Source: Comamonas composti DSM 21721 | Lineage (GTDB): Bacteria > Pseudomonadota > Gammaproteobacteria > Burkholderiales > Burkholderiaceae_C | Direction: 5' to 3' | Assembly (NCBI RefSeq): GCF_000429845.1 | Contig: NZ_AUCQ01000003.1 | Coordinates: forward strand, 166,368 to 230,367 | DNA: 64,000 nucleotides | Shown here: positions 49,605 to 58,378 of the stretch, in pieces | How positions within the stretch are numbered: position 1 is the first letter of the stretch | Layout: each line of letters opens with the position of its first letter | Position numbers and translations under genes: made by a program | Notes under the pieces: generated by a model | Database searches by the model: none | Told to the model about the DNA's origin: nothing | Seen by the model: the letters and a program-made list of their open reading frames with translations, nothing else

Positions 49605-49791
49605 GTCGCGCCCGTCTCTCCTGCCCAGAAAATGCAGATGTTACAGGTCGTATGGTCAGGCGCATGCCTGCTTTCTCTACGCGGCTGCACAGGAATGCGA
49701 CCGAGCGGAGCCTGGCGATGCATGCCGCGTGCCAAGGCGCTCGTGCGCCGTGAGCCGACCCTCCATACGCAACTGGATGAAATTCAGCGGC

Positions 49792-50874
49792 CTACAGCCT
49801 TACCTGGCTCTCCTGGTCGAACAACGACAGGCCGCAGGCGTCCACGCCAATCCCCAGGCGCTGGCCTTCTGCAGGTGCCGTGCCCGTCTCCAGATGGGCG
49901 GCCAGTGAAATCCCGCCGGCGTCCAGCCAGACCGTCTGATGCGCTCCCATGGGCTCGATCAGCACGACGGTTGCATGTGCCACCGCGCGCGGGTCACTGG
50001 CCGGCAGCAGCACCAGCGCCTCGGGCCGCACGCCCAGCACCACGTTCTGTCCGTGGGCTGGCTGCGTGTCGAAAGCATGGCCGGACAAATCGATGTTCAG
50101 TTGCGCAGAGGTGAAGTGCAGGTCGCCGTTCACGGCCATGCGCCCTTCGAGGAAATTCATGCTGGGCGAGCCGAGAAAGCCGGCCACGAACATGTTCGCC
50201 GGGTGTGCATAGACCTCTTGCGGCGAGCCTATCTGCTGAATGCGTCCCTGCTTCATGACCGCGATGCGGCTGGCCAGCGTCATGGCCTCGACCTGATCGT
50301 GGGTGACATAAATCATGGTGGTGCCAATGTCCTTGTGCAATTGCTTGAGCTCGCGCCGCAGCTCGCTGCGCAGCTTGGCGTCCAGGTTGGACAAGGGCTC
50401 ATCGAACAGGTAGACGCGGGCATCCCGTGCCAGCGCCCGGCCAATGGCTGCGCGCTGGCGCTGTCCGCCAGAGAGCTGTGCAGGCTTGCGCTGCAGCAGC
50501 TCGGTCAAGTGCAGCATCTTGGCTGCACGCTGGACGCGCCTGGCGATCTCGTCGCGCGCAACGCCTGCAATGCGCAGGCCGAAAGACATGTTCTGCTCCA
50601 CGGTCATCGTGGGGTAAAGCGCATAGCTCTGGAACACCATGCCTATGCCACGGTCCTTGGGGTCGGCCCAGGTCACGTCGGTATCGTCTATGACCATGCT
50701 GCCGCCCTCCACGTCGATCAGGCCTGCGATGCTGTGAAGCAGCGTGGACTTGCCGCAGCCCGAGGGACCGAGCAGCACGAGAAACTCCCCGTCCTCGACC
50801 TCCAGGTCGAGTTTTTCGATGATGCCGATGCCGCCCAAGCGGATATCGAGTTCGCGGATCCGAACATTCGCCAT
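49792..50874 (-). CDS. Sugar ABC transporter ATPase (UgpC/MalK/MsmK type)
   Basis: A 360-residue ATPase. Walker A is LLGPSGCGKSTLLHS, the signature is LSGGQRQRAAIGRALARDAR, Walker B is VYLFDEPLSNLDA, and the H loop is MIYVTHDQVEAM. A C-terminal TOBE-type regulatory domain (GQNVVLGVRPEALVLLPASD) marks the carbohydrate-uptake class. It energises the two permeases encoded upstream. ATG at 50874 (MANVRIRELDIRLG). The gap to the second permease gene is 90 bases. Confidence 0.95.
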   Translation of the reverse strand: MANVRIRELDIRLGGIGIIEKLDLEVEDGEFLVLLGPSGCGKSTLLHSIAGLIDVEGGSMVIDDTDVTWADPKDRGIGMVFQSYALYPTMTVEQNMSFGLRIAGVARDEIARRVQRAAKMLHLTELLQRKPAQLSGGQRQRAAIGRALARDARVYLFDEPLSNLDAKLRSELRRELKQLHKDIGTTMIYVTHDQVEAMTLASRIAVMKQGRIQQIGSPQEVYAHPANMFVAGFLGSPSMNFLEGRMAVNGDLHFTSAQLNIDLSGHAFDTQPAHGQNVVLGVRPEALVLLPASDPRAVAHATVVLIEPMGAHQTVWLDAGGISLAAHLETGTAPAEGQRLGIGVDACGLSLFDQESQVRL

Positions 50875-50964
50875 ATTGCTCCTTGCAATTGAGTTTTTCA
50901 TCGCTCTAGGTCTTGCCGAGCCGCCCCCTGCTTTGCACGGAAAGCGGCATAGCCGCTGCGGAAA

Positions 50965-51873
50965 TCAGCCTTTCACCGCTCCTGCCGCAATGCCGCGCAC
51001 AAACCAGCGGCCCGAGATCAGGTAGACCGCCAGCGGCACCAGCGAGGTCAGAATGGTCGCGGCCATCTCCACGTTGTAGGCGCGCTCGCCCATGGTGGTG
51101 TTGATGATGTTGTTGAGCTGCACGGTCATCGGCAGGTGGTCGTTGCCCGCGAACACCAGGCCCAGGATGAAGTCGTTCCAGATCGCCGTGACCTGCAGGA
51201 TTGCGGCCACGACCACCATGGGCAGCGCCATGGGCAGCATCAGCATGAAGAAGATGCGCCAGAACCCGCCGCCGTCGATGCGCGCGGCCTTGAACAGCTC
51301 TGCAGGCACGCTGCTGTAGTAGTTGCGAAACAGCAGTGTCATGAACGGCATGCCGAACAGGGTGTGGATCAGCACAATGCCCGGCAGCGAGCCGAACAGC
51401 CCCAGCATTGCAAAGCTGCGCACCATCGGAAACATCATGATCTGATAGGGCACGAAGCTGCCGAAGATGAGGATGCCGAACACCTTGCGGCCCCAGCCCA
51501 CGCGCCAGAACGCGAGCGCGTAGCCATTGATTGCGCCCAGCAGAATCGACAGGACGGTGCTGGGCACGACGATCTGCACGGAGTTCCAGAAACCTACGCT
51601 GATGCCTTTGCATTCCAGGCCGGTGCAGGCCGAACTCCAGGCCGTGGCCCAGGCATCGAGGGTCGGCGCCACGGGCAGGGAGAACAGGTCGCCCAGGCGA
51701 ATCTCCTCCATGGGCTTGAGCGAGGTCACCACCATGATGTACAGCGGTGTTAGAAAGCATGCGGCAGCCGTGAGCAGAAACACATACAGACCGATGCGGC
51801 CAGGGCTCAGGTACCGGCGCATGGCGCGCGTTCCGGGCCGTATGCGCTGCCGTGGAAGAGCGAGGGTGCTCAT
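50965..51873 (-). CDS. Sugar ABC transporter permease (MalG type)
   Basis: A 302-residue permease with six predicted helices. It starts with a cytoplasmic Arg-rich tail, then LYVFLLTAAACFLTPLYIMV, and contains the EAA-loop equivalent ELFKAARIDGGGFWRIFFML that docks on the ATPase. The GINAYALAFWRVGWGRKVFG-like NGYALAFWRVGWG region is typical of MalG/LacG. It pairs with the MalF-type permease, whose stop it overlaps by four bases. ATG at 51873. Confidence 0.94.
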   Translation of the reverse strand: MSTLALPRQRIRPGTRAMRRYLSPGRIGLYVFLLTAAACFLTPLYIMVVTSLKPMEEIRLGDLFSLPVAPTLDAWATAWSSACTGLECKGISVGFWNSVQIVVPSTVLSILLGAINGYALAFWRVGWGRKVFGILIFGSFVPYQIMMFPMVRSFAMLGLFGSLPGIVLIHTLFGMPFMTLLFRNYYSSVPAELFKAARIDGGGFWRIFFMLMLPMALPMVVVAAILQVTAIWNDFILGLVFAGNDHLPMTVQLNNIINTTMGERAYNVEMAATILTSLVPLAVYLISGRWFVRGIAAGAVKG

Positions 51874-52790
51874 GCGCGGACTCCTTTGCGCGCAGCCCTG
51901 CTGCGCATGTACCACAGAGGTGCCAGCAGGGCCAGCACGGTGAGCAGCATCACCGTGCTGGCTGCCGAAGCCAGGCCGACATTGGCGCGTGCAAAGAGGT
52001 GGTCCATGATGAACTTGGCCGGCACTTCGCTGGCCTGGCCGGGGCCGCCATGCGTCATGGTGACGACGATGTCATAGGCTTTGACCACACTCAGGGCCAG
52101 CAGCACGAAGGCCGATCCCAGGGACGGGCCGAGCTGGGGCAGCACGATGCTGAGGTAGTAGCGCCAGCGCGGCACGCCATCGATGCGGGCCGCATGCAGC
52201 AGCGACTCATCGATGCCGCGCAGCCCGGCCAGCAAGATGGCCATCACCAGGCCCGAGGCCTGCCATACGGCCGCGATGACGATGGTGTAGATGACCTTGT
52301 CCTGGGAGACGATCCAGTCGAGCTGGAAATCGCTCCAGCCCAGGGAGCGCACCGTGGACTGCAGGCCCAGCTCGGGGTTGAGCATCCACTGCCAGACCAG
52401 ACCCGTGGCCACAAAGGACATTGCATAGGGATACAGAAAGATCGTGCGCAGCAAGTCCTCGCCGCGCACCCGTTGGTCGATGAAGCAGGCGAGCAAGAAG
52501 CCGATCGTCAGGCATAGGCTGATGAACAGCAGGCCGAATACGGCCACGTTGCCCAGCGAGATGATCCAGCGCTCGGTCTCGAACAGCCGCACATACTGCG
52601 CGAGGCCGACGAAATCGCTGCGCGGCAGAATCTGAGAGCTGGACAGGGAGATGCGTACCGACCACAGCACGCAGATGATGTAGACGCCGATGGCGGTGAA
52701 CGCCATCGGCAGCAGGGCCAGGTGCGCGGCCTTGGGCGGACCCCGGCGCGACGGCCTGGCCGCTGCGAAGGCATGAGGGAGAGTCGTCAT
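51870..52790 (-). CDS. Sugar ABC transporter permease (MalF type)
   Basis: A 306-residue permease with six helices. The EAA loop is SLLHAARIDGVPRWRYYLSI, and FLYPYAMSFVATGLVWQWML is typical of MalF/UgpA-like carbohydrate permeases. Together with the overlapping MalG-type permease it forms the membrane channel for the sugar delivered by the binding protein encoded 41 bases upstream. ATG at 52790. Confidence 0.94.
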   Translation of the reverse strand: MTTLPHAFAAARPSRRGPPKAAHLALLPMAFTAIGVYIICVLWSVRISLSSSQILPRSDFVGLAQYVRLFETERWIISLGNVAVFGLLFISLCLTIGFLLACFIDQRVRGEDLLRTIFLYPYAMSFVATGLVWQWMLNPELGLQSTVRSLGWSDFQLDWIVSQDKVIYTIVIAAVWQASGLVMAILLAGLRGIDESLLHAARIDGVPRWRYYLSIVLPQLGPSLGSAFVLLALSVVKAYDIVVTMTHGGPGQASEVPAKFIMDHLFARANVGLASAASTVMLLTVLALLAPLWYMRSRAARKGVRA

Positions 52791-52831
52791 TCGGGCTCTT
52801 TGGTTGAGGGTTCGGCGGGGTGGCGCGACCG

Positions 52832-54061
52832 TCAGGACTTCAAGGCGTTGCGCAGCGCGCGGCTGGCGGCCTCGATCGACATATTGCTGTTCCAGAACTG
52901 GGAGATCACATCCGTCACGCTGCCCAGCATGTCGGGCGTCATCAGCATGTCGGACACGGGCAGGTGGCGCGTTCTATCCTTGAGGGCCGCGATGCCGGCC
53001 TGGGCGCAGATGTCGAACTGCGCGGGATCCGTATCCATGCGAACCGGGATCGAGCCCTTCTTGTTATTGAAGGCTATCTGCGTGGCCGGCTTGACGATGA
53101 CCGAGGCCAGCAACTGCTGGGTCTTGGCCATCTGGGCGTTGCCGGTCTTGGGAAAGACGAAGACATCACCGCCTATCACATAGGGCGTGGTGGGCGTGAA
53201 GCCGCTGAAGCAGCCATAGTCCTTGCCCGGCAGTTGTCGGGCGTTGGCGAACTCGCCTTTGGCCCAGTCGCCCATGATCTGGTAGCCGGCCTTGCCGTTG
53301 ATGAGCAAGGCCGTGCCGTCGTTCCAGTTGCGTCCCGGCGAGCCCGCGTCCACATAGCCGCGCAGCTTGCGCATGGCTTGCAGCGTGCGCTTGAACGGTG
53401 CGCTGTCCACGACCGAGGGGTCGTGTGCCTGGTAGAACTTCAGATAGCTGTCCTTGCCTGCGATATTTACCAGCAGGGCGTTGAATGTCAGGCTCTCCTG
53501 CCAGCCCTGGCTGCCCACGGCAATGGGAATCAGGCCTGCGGCCTTGAGCTTGTCCAGCGCGGCGAAGAACTCGTCGATGTCCCGGGGCTCGGCCGTGACG
53601 CCGGCTTTTTGCAGTGCGGCTTTGGAATACCAGAACCAGCCGGGGTTGTGGATGTTCACCGGTGTCGCGTAGTAATGTCCATCCACGCGGATGCTGTCCA
53701 GGACCGGGCGCGGCAGCAGCTGCTCCCAGCCCTCCTTGAGCGCCACGGCATCGACATTGCTCAGCATGCCCTCGGCAATCAGTTCGCGGTACTGCTTGGA
53801 GGTGTTGAACTGCGCGGCCGCTGGAGGGCTGCCTCCGGCGATGCGGTTGATCGTCACGGCACGCGCGGCTGAGCCGCCGGCCACGGCCTGGTCGACCCAG
53901 ACGCCGCCGGCCTTCTGGAAGGCGTTGGCGATTTCTCGCACCGCAGCCGATTCGCTGCTGGAGGTCCACCAATGGACGACTTCGGCTTTCTGCGCCTGAG
54001 CGGCCCCGGTCGTGGCCGCAAGAGCCAGGGCCAGGCTGGCAGAGAAGAGTTTGCACTTCAT
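52832..54061 (-). CDS. Sugar ABC transporter substrate-binding protein
   Basis: A 409-residue periplasmic binding protein of the carbohydrate type (cluster B). The signal peptide is CKLFSASLALALAATTGAAQ with cleavage near AQA. VVHWWTSSSESAAVREIANA is the usual opening of oligosaccharide-binding proteins. NNKKGSIPVRMD and DFCAQAGIAALKDRT-like FDICAQAGIAALKDRTRHLP occur late in the sequence. Linked beta-glucosidase and porin genes point to cellobiose or another beta-glucoside as ligand. ATG at 54061. Confidence 0.94.
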   Translation of the reverse strand: MKCKLFSASLALALAATTGAAQAQKAEVVHWWTSSSESAAVREIANAFQKAGGVWVDQAVAGGSAARAVTINRIAGGSPPAAAQFNTSKQYRELIAEGMLSNVDAVALKEGWEQLLPRPVLDSIRVDGHYYATPVNIHNPGWFWYSKAALQKAGVTAEPRDIDEFFAALDKLKAAGLIPIAVGSQGWQESLTFNALLVNIAGKDSYLKFYQAHDPSVVDSAPFKRTLQAMRKLRGYVDAGSPGRNWNDGTALLINGKAGYQIMGDWAKGEFANARQLPGKDYGCFSGFTPTTPYVIGGDVFVFPKTGNAQMAKTQQLLASVIVKPATQIAFNNKKGSIPVRMDTDPAQFDICAQAGIAALKDRTRHLPVSDMLMTPDMLGSVTDVISQFWNSNMSIEAASRALRNALKS

Positions 54062-54091
54062 GGATGTCTCCTGTGGGTCTTGGTACGCGGA

Positions 54092-55102
54092 TCAGAAAGC
54101 GTGGCGTATGCCAGCGTCATAGGCGTTCGAGGACGTGAGCCCCGTGGTTCGTGCGGAGCCGAAGTTCACATACAGCGTGGTCCTGCGACTGAGGTTGTAG
54201 TCGCCGCCAAGAAAGAGCTTGGTGGAGCGCTCCTCGCCATCGGCTGGTGTGGCCCGTGAACGCAGATGACCAAGGCCGGCGAACATGCGGCCCCAGGCAG
54301 TCGGAAAGACAAAGCTCAGGCTGGCCGACTGGCCCCGGTACCCCGGCGTTGTCGGGCCCCCCTTGGCATCGGCCATGAGCAGCAAGGGGCGGACCATGCC
54401 GAAGCCGTAGCCCACGGCTGCGAGAAGCAGGCGGTTCTTGGCGTCGGCGCCGTCATAGCCCAGACCCAGATAGACCGGGCCCTGCCTGTATTCCAGATTC
54501 GCGCCCAGGCTGCGCTTGCGCTCGCCTTCTCCGTAGGCATAGGCGATCTCGGAGCTCCAGCCCGCGAGGGTTGGCGAGCGGTAGCCGACCGTGTTGTTGC
54601 GCCGCACGCTGGAGTTGTCCGATGCGGCGCTGCCTGAGTAGTTGGCCCAGGCATAGGGCCGGCCCAACTGGCTGGTATAGCTCCAGCAGGTGGGGTCGGC
54701 CTCGCAGCTCAGCGAGTAGGCGGGCACGATCTTGCGGCCCAGGTAGAGCTCGCCCCAGCTGAGGCTGCCGAGCTTGACCACCGAGACGGCCTGGAAGAAT
54801 GCGTCCGAGTCCTGCTCGCCGGTATCAGCCAGAAAGCGGTGTTCGAGCTCGAACCCCGCGTACAGGCCGCCGCCCAGGTCTTCATTTCCCCGGATGCCTA
54901 GCCGCGAGGCCGAGCCCTGCTTGAGCAGCGTGCTGCCACGCGTGCCAGCGCCGGGGTTCTGGGCGGAGCCGCTGTCGGAGCGGCTCAGGCCCAGGTCCAG
55001 TACACCGGAAATCGTCAGCGAGGACTGTGCGGCACTGCTATTGGCCCAGCAAGCCAGGGCCAGCGCCAGCAAAGACCCGGATGCACGAGATAAAAATGTC
55101 AT
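54092..55102 (-). CDS. Betaproteobacterial porin
   Basis: A 336-residue trimeric porin. The signal peptide (SGSLLALALACWANSSAAQS) is followed by SSLTISGVLDLGLS, the usual first strand of Porin_4-type porins. GGGLYAGFELEHRFLADTG, WGELYLGRKIVPAYS and the final aromatic residue in GIRHAF are typical. It probably supplies the outer-membrane route for the sugar taken up by the ABC system. It is placed 23 bases after the beta-glucosidase gene and before the binding-protein gene. ATG at 55102. Confidence 0.93.
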   Translation of the reverse strand: MTFLSRASGSLLALALACWANSSAAQSSLTISGVLDLGLSRSDSGSAQNPGAGTRGSTLLKQGSASRLGIRGNEDLGGGLYAGFELEHRFLADTGEQDSDAFFQAVSVVKLGSLSWGELYLGRKIVPAYSLSCEADPTCWSYTSQLGRPYAWANYSGSAASDNSSVRRNNTVGYRSPTLAGWSSEIAYAYGEGERKRSLGANLEYRQGPVYLGLGYDGADAKNRLLLAAVGYGFGMVRPLLLMADAKGGPTTPGYRGQSASLSFVFPTAWGRMFAGLGHLRSRATPADGEERSTKLFLGGDYNLSRRTTLYVNFGSARTTGLTSSNAYDAGIRHAF

Positions 55103-55125
55103 GAAATACTCTTCCGCTCCGTGGT

Positions 55126-56505
55126 TCAGCGGCCGGCGCGTTCGCGCAGGAAAGCCTGCAAGCCCTGGGCGCTGTGCTTGAGCGTGCGCACCTGGGTTTC
55201 GTAGTCGACATGGACCAGGCCAAAACGCCGCTCATAGCCATAGGCCCATTCGAAGTTGTCGAGCAGCGACCAGACGAAATAGCCGCGCACGTCGACTCCC
55301 GCAGCCATGGCGTTGTGCACGGCTGCGAAGTGGCGCTGCAGATAGCTGATGCGCTGCGTGTCCTTGATCTCGCCATTCACCACCACATCGGCCGAAGCCA
55401 TGCCGTTCTCGGTGATCACGATAGGCGGCAGATTCGCGTAGCGCTGGTGGAAGCCGACCAGCAGCTCGGTAAATGCATCCGGCGCCACCTCCCAGCCCAT
55501 CTGGGTGTATTCGGCACCCGGGCGGTTGACGGACGTGAAGCCATGCGCGCCGTCGCTGCGCAGGGTGTTGCGGTAGTAGTAGTTGATGCCCAGGTGGTCG
55601 AGCGGCTGGCTGATCAGGTCCATGTCGCCTTCCAGTACCAGCGGCTCCGTGCCGGGCCACAGGCGGAACAGCTCGTCCGGATAGCGGCCGTCGAGCAAGG
55701 CATCCAGCACCCAGGCGTTTTGCTGGACTTCGAACAAATGGGCGGCGTCGCGGTCGGCGGCGCTGCCCGGATCTTCAGGCACGCCGCGGCCGATGTTGAC
55801 CACGATGCTGCGCTGCGCGCCCGGGTCATTGGCCTTGAGTGCGGGCTGCGCCAGCCCATGGCCGAGCAGCAAGTGGTGCAGGGCCTGGGCTGCATAGCGC
55901 GGATGCGTGCGTCCGGGTGCATGGCGGCCGTTGGTATAGCCGAGATAGGCCGAGCACCAGGGCTCGTTCAGCGTAGACCAGGCCGTGACACGGCCTTGCA
56001 GCGCCCGGCTGATCTTGTCGGCGTAATCGGCAAAGCGGTAGGCGGTGTCGCGGTTCAGCCAGCCGCCACGATCTTCCAGATGCTGAGGAAGATCCCAGTG
56101 GTAGAGCGTTGCATAGCGCTGCACGCCCTTGTCGCCCAGGCGGTCGAGCAGGCGCTTGTAGAAGTCGACGCCCTTGGTGTTGAGCTGGCCATCCAGGCCG
56201 ATGACGCGCGGCCAGGCAATCGAGAGCCGGTAGGCATCCACGCCCAGGTCGGCGATCAGGTTCACATCCAATTCCCAGCGATGGTAGTGATCACAGGCCA
56301 CATCGCCGCTATCGCCGTTGAGCACCTTGCCGGGCGTGGCGCAATAGGTGTCCCAGATCGAAGGCAGGCGTCCATCGGCATCCGTGGCGCCTTCGATCTG
56401 GTAGGAGGCCGTGGCCACGCCCCAGGTGAAGTCGCGGTCGCGCATGGGTGAGTTCACAGGGGGTGCCAACTGTGTCGGTAGCTTGATCAAGGCGGCAAGA
56501 GTCAT
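55126..56505 (-). CDS. Family GH1 beta-glucosidase
   Basis: A 459-residue retaining beta-glucosidase. The acid/base is Glu181 in STLNEPW and the nucleophile is Glu366 in PIVITENGMA. FTWGVATASYQIEGA starts the (beta/alpha)8 barrel, and GVDAYRLSIAWPRVI and HWDLPQHLED follow. It has no signal peptide, so it hydrolyses imported cellobiose or aryl/alkyl glucosides in the cytoplasm. It is the first gene of the uptake operon. ATG at 56505; a shorter start at residue 21 (MRDRDFTWG) would also keep the whole domain. Confidence 0.95.
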   Translation of the reverse strand: MTLAALIKLPTQLAPPVNSPMRDRDFTWGVATASYQIEGATDADGRLPSIWDTYCATPGKVLNGDSGDVACDHYHRWELDVNLIADLGVDAYRLSIAWPRVIGLDGQLNTKGVDFYKRLLDRLGDKGVQRYATLYHWDLPQHLEDRGGWLNRDTAYRFADYADKISRALQGRVTAWSTLNEPWCSAYLGYTNGRHAPGRTHPRYAAQALHHLLLGHGLAQPALKANDPGAQRSIVVNIGRGVPEDPGSAADRDAAHLFEVQQNAWVLDALLDGRYPDELFRLWPGTEPLVLEGDMDLISQPLDHLGINYYYRNTLRSDGAHGFTSVNRPGAEYTQMGWEVAPDAFTELLVGFHQRYANLPPIVITENGMASADVVVNGEIKDTQRISYLQRHFAAVHNAMAAGVDVRGYFVWSLLDNFEWAYGYERRFGLVHVDYETQVRTLKHSAQGLQAFLRERAGR

Positions 56506-56530
56506 TTCGAGTTCCGTAGGGAAGTTGAAT

Positions 56531-56544
56531 TGGAACCAGTTCCA
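56531..56544. promoter_or_regulatory. LacI-type operator 1
   Basis: TGGAACCAGTTCCA is a perfect 14-base palindrome 26 bases before the beta-glucosidase start. Size and TGGAA/TTCCA arms fit LacI-family operators. Confidence 0.75.
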
Positions 56545-56545
56545 A

Positions 56546-56559
56546 TGGAATCGATTCCA
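56546..56559. promoter_or_regulatory. LacI-type operator 2
   Basis: TGGAATCGATTCCA, a second perfect palindrome with a central CG, lies one base after operator 1. It is close to the TGGAA-N-CG-N-TTCCA form common for LacI repressors of glucoside genes. The 15-base centre spacing would let two dimers bind side by side. Confidence 0.78.
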
Positions 56560-56862
56560 TCACTCGCCAAATCCCTGAGCAAGTGCAATTACCCTGGTTT
56601 GGTGTATCAAGCTGTGATGCGTCTCCAGCCGCGTGTATGGCTGCGCAACATCGCTTATCAGCCTGCAGGCCTTGGCCTATATGGGCGGGTCTCTCAATAG
56701 GGCCGAGCCGTGTTGGCTGACCGGGCCTAACACTGCGTATCACTTTGGTCTGCAGCCGCCGCAGGCCTACTGGCCGGTGCCTGCAGCATCCTGCGTTCCC
56801 CGGGGGGCGGACTGGGGCAGGCCCGCTATGGTTCAGCGGGGCCGAGCTGTCAGAATCCGCTG
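56560..56862. other. Gene-free interval upstream of the beta-glucoside operon
   Basis: About 300 bases between divergent genes. It must carry the operon promoter near the operators and the promoter of the FliK-like gene. I see no coding frame with a usable start and no stable hairpin. Confidence 0.4.
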
Positions 56863-58128
56863 ATGGACCATCAGGTCGGTTCTTTGAGGGATGTCATGAC
56901 CTCTTTTGTGCCTGCGATCTCTTTTGGCGCCAAGGATTTGCCCGTGCCTGCAGGGCCAGGGGCGGCAGGTGCCGCACCCGGCCAGGCCGCAGCCGCAGCC
57001 CTGGGGAAAGCGGAGGGCGACAGCCTGGCTGCATCTGCAGCAAGCTCGGTGCGCTGGTCCGAGCACATGCTGCAGACCCTGCGCATGCAGGCCTTCGAGC
57101 AATTGGTGGCCCGGCTCGCACAGCAAATCCAGGCCGGCAGCGCGCCCGGCGCCCTCCCGTGGCCGGCCAGCGGCGTGAGCGCACCGCTGACGCTCTTGCT
57201 GCAGAGTCTGCTGGGCCGTGTGCAAACCCAGGCCGGCATGGCGCTGGAACTGGTCGCCGCCCAGCCGGGGTCGACGGCGCTGCTGCAGGCCCTGGTTGCG
57301 GCCTCCCCGGCCCCTGCCTCGGCCTCGGGCGCTAGCCCGGAAGGGATCGGGGCCGAGGCAGCCCGGCCGCTCCAGAGCGTGCCGGACCAGGCCAGACCAT
57401 CCCAGAGCGCCTCATTCCCGGATGCACCGGCCCGCACTTTCTTGGAGCCGGCCTTGCCGGCACCGGTTGCCGCAGCACCGGTCCAGCGTCCGCCTTTGCA
57501 GACCTGGTGGGTGCAGCAGGGCCTGCTGCAGACCCCCGAGGGCGAGCGCGGCTTTGCGATCAGCCTGCAAGTGCCTGTGGGTTGGGCCCAGGCCCAGGGC
57601 GCGGCCCAGGTTCAGGCCGGGCCTGCCGCATCCGCGGCACCGTCATCAGGCCTGCCCGCGAGTCCTGCTGTTGCGTCGGCGGCCTTGCCAGCGCCAGGTG
57701 TCTTGCCTGGCGGCGGCATGCGGCTGGTGCTGGATGTGCCGTTGCCGCAACTGGCTTCGGGGGCAGTGGCTTTGGTATTGCAGCCGCATGGCGATGCGAC
57801 GCGGCGCAGCAGCGCCTTGCTGTTGCTGGAGCTCGAACCCTTGCCCGGGGCGCAACAAGCCATGGGCGGTGTGCTGGCCACACTGAGCGCTGCGCAGGTG
57901 CAGCAAATGCAGCAGCTCGCATTGCAGCGCGGCGATCCCTGGCTGCAGATGGCGGCCGCCCAGTCCAGCGGACAGCTTGCGGCACACCTGCCGCGCGAGC
58001 GTGGGCCGCTGGGCTCGCATGAATCACATTTCTGCAGCACCGAAGGTTGTCAATACCAGGGGCGTGCGCCTTGTGCCCAGCCGTTTTGCAGCGAGATGAA
58101 CCGGCTCTGGGCCTTGGCCCGGAGCTGA
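56863..58128 (+). CDS. FliK-like protein with cysteine-rich C-terminus
   Basis: A 421-residue Ala/Gln/Pro-rich protein resembling flagellar hook-length control (FliK) proteins in composition and in its C-terminal globular part (RLVLDVPLPQLASGAVALVL, LLLELEPLPGAQQAMGGVLA). The last 35 residues are different: FCSTEGCQYQGRAPCAQPFC, four cysteines in a C-x4-C-x7-C-x4-C pattern, which could bind zinc or form disulphides. No flagellar gene is nearby. ATG at 56863; a later ATG at 56896 (MTSFVPAISFGA) may be the true start. The function is unknown. Confidence 0.6.
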   Translation: MDHQVGSLRDVMTSFVPAISFGAKDLPVPAGPGAAGAAPGQAAAAALGKAEGDSLAASAASSVRWSEHMLQTLRMQAFEQLVARLAQQIQAGSAPGALPWPASGVSAPLTLLLQSLLGRVQTQAGMALELVAAQPGSTALLQALVAASPAPASASGASPEGIGAEAARPLQSVPDQARPSQSASFPDAPARTFLEPALPAPVAAAPVQRPPLQTWWVQQGLLQTPEGERGFAISLQVPVGWAQAQGAAQVQAGPAASAAPSSGLPASPAVASAALPAPGVLPGGGMRLVLDVPLPQLASGAVALVLQPHGDATRRSSALLLLELEPLPGAQQAMGGVLATLSAAQVQQMQQLALQRGDPWLQMAAAQSSGQLAAHLPRERGPLGSHESHFCSTEGCQYQGRAPCAQPFCSEMNRLWALARS

Positions 58129-58378
58129 CCGGAGCTGACGCCGGTCTGGCTTGATCGCAAGCAGGCTTTCATAATCGGCCGCTGTTGCAAGTCGTATGCA
58201 CTTGCAACTTTCTTGTCCTGCATGTGCGGCGAATCTGCCGCAAGCCCATGCCGGCTGCCTTTTGGTCGCTCCCGTTCGCGGGCAGCGCACCTCATGCCAC
58301 TTCGGTGGCCTCTCGTCACCGCGCCTTTGCCCTCGGGTCATGCCGGTGTTCTTCATATTTCGAGCAAGGAGACATTGC

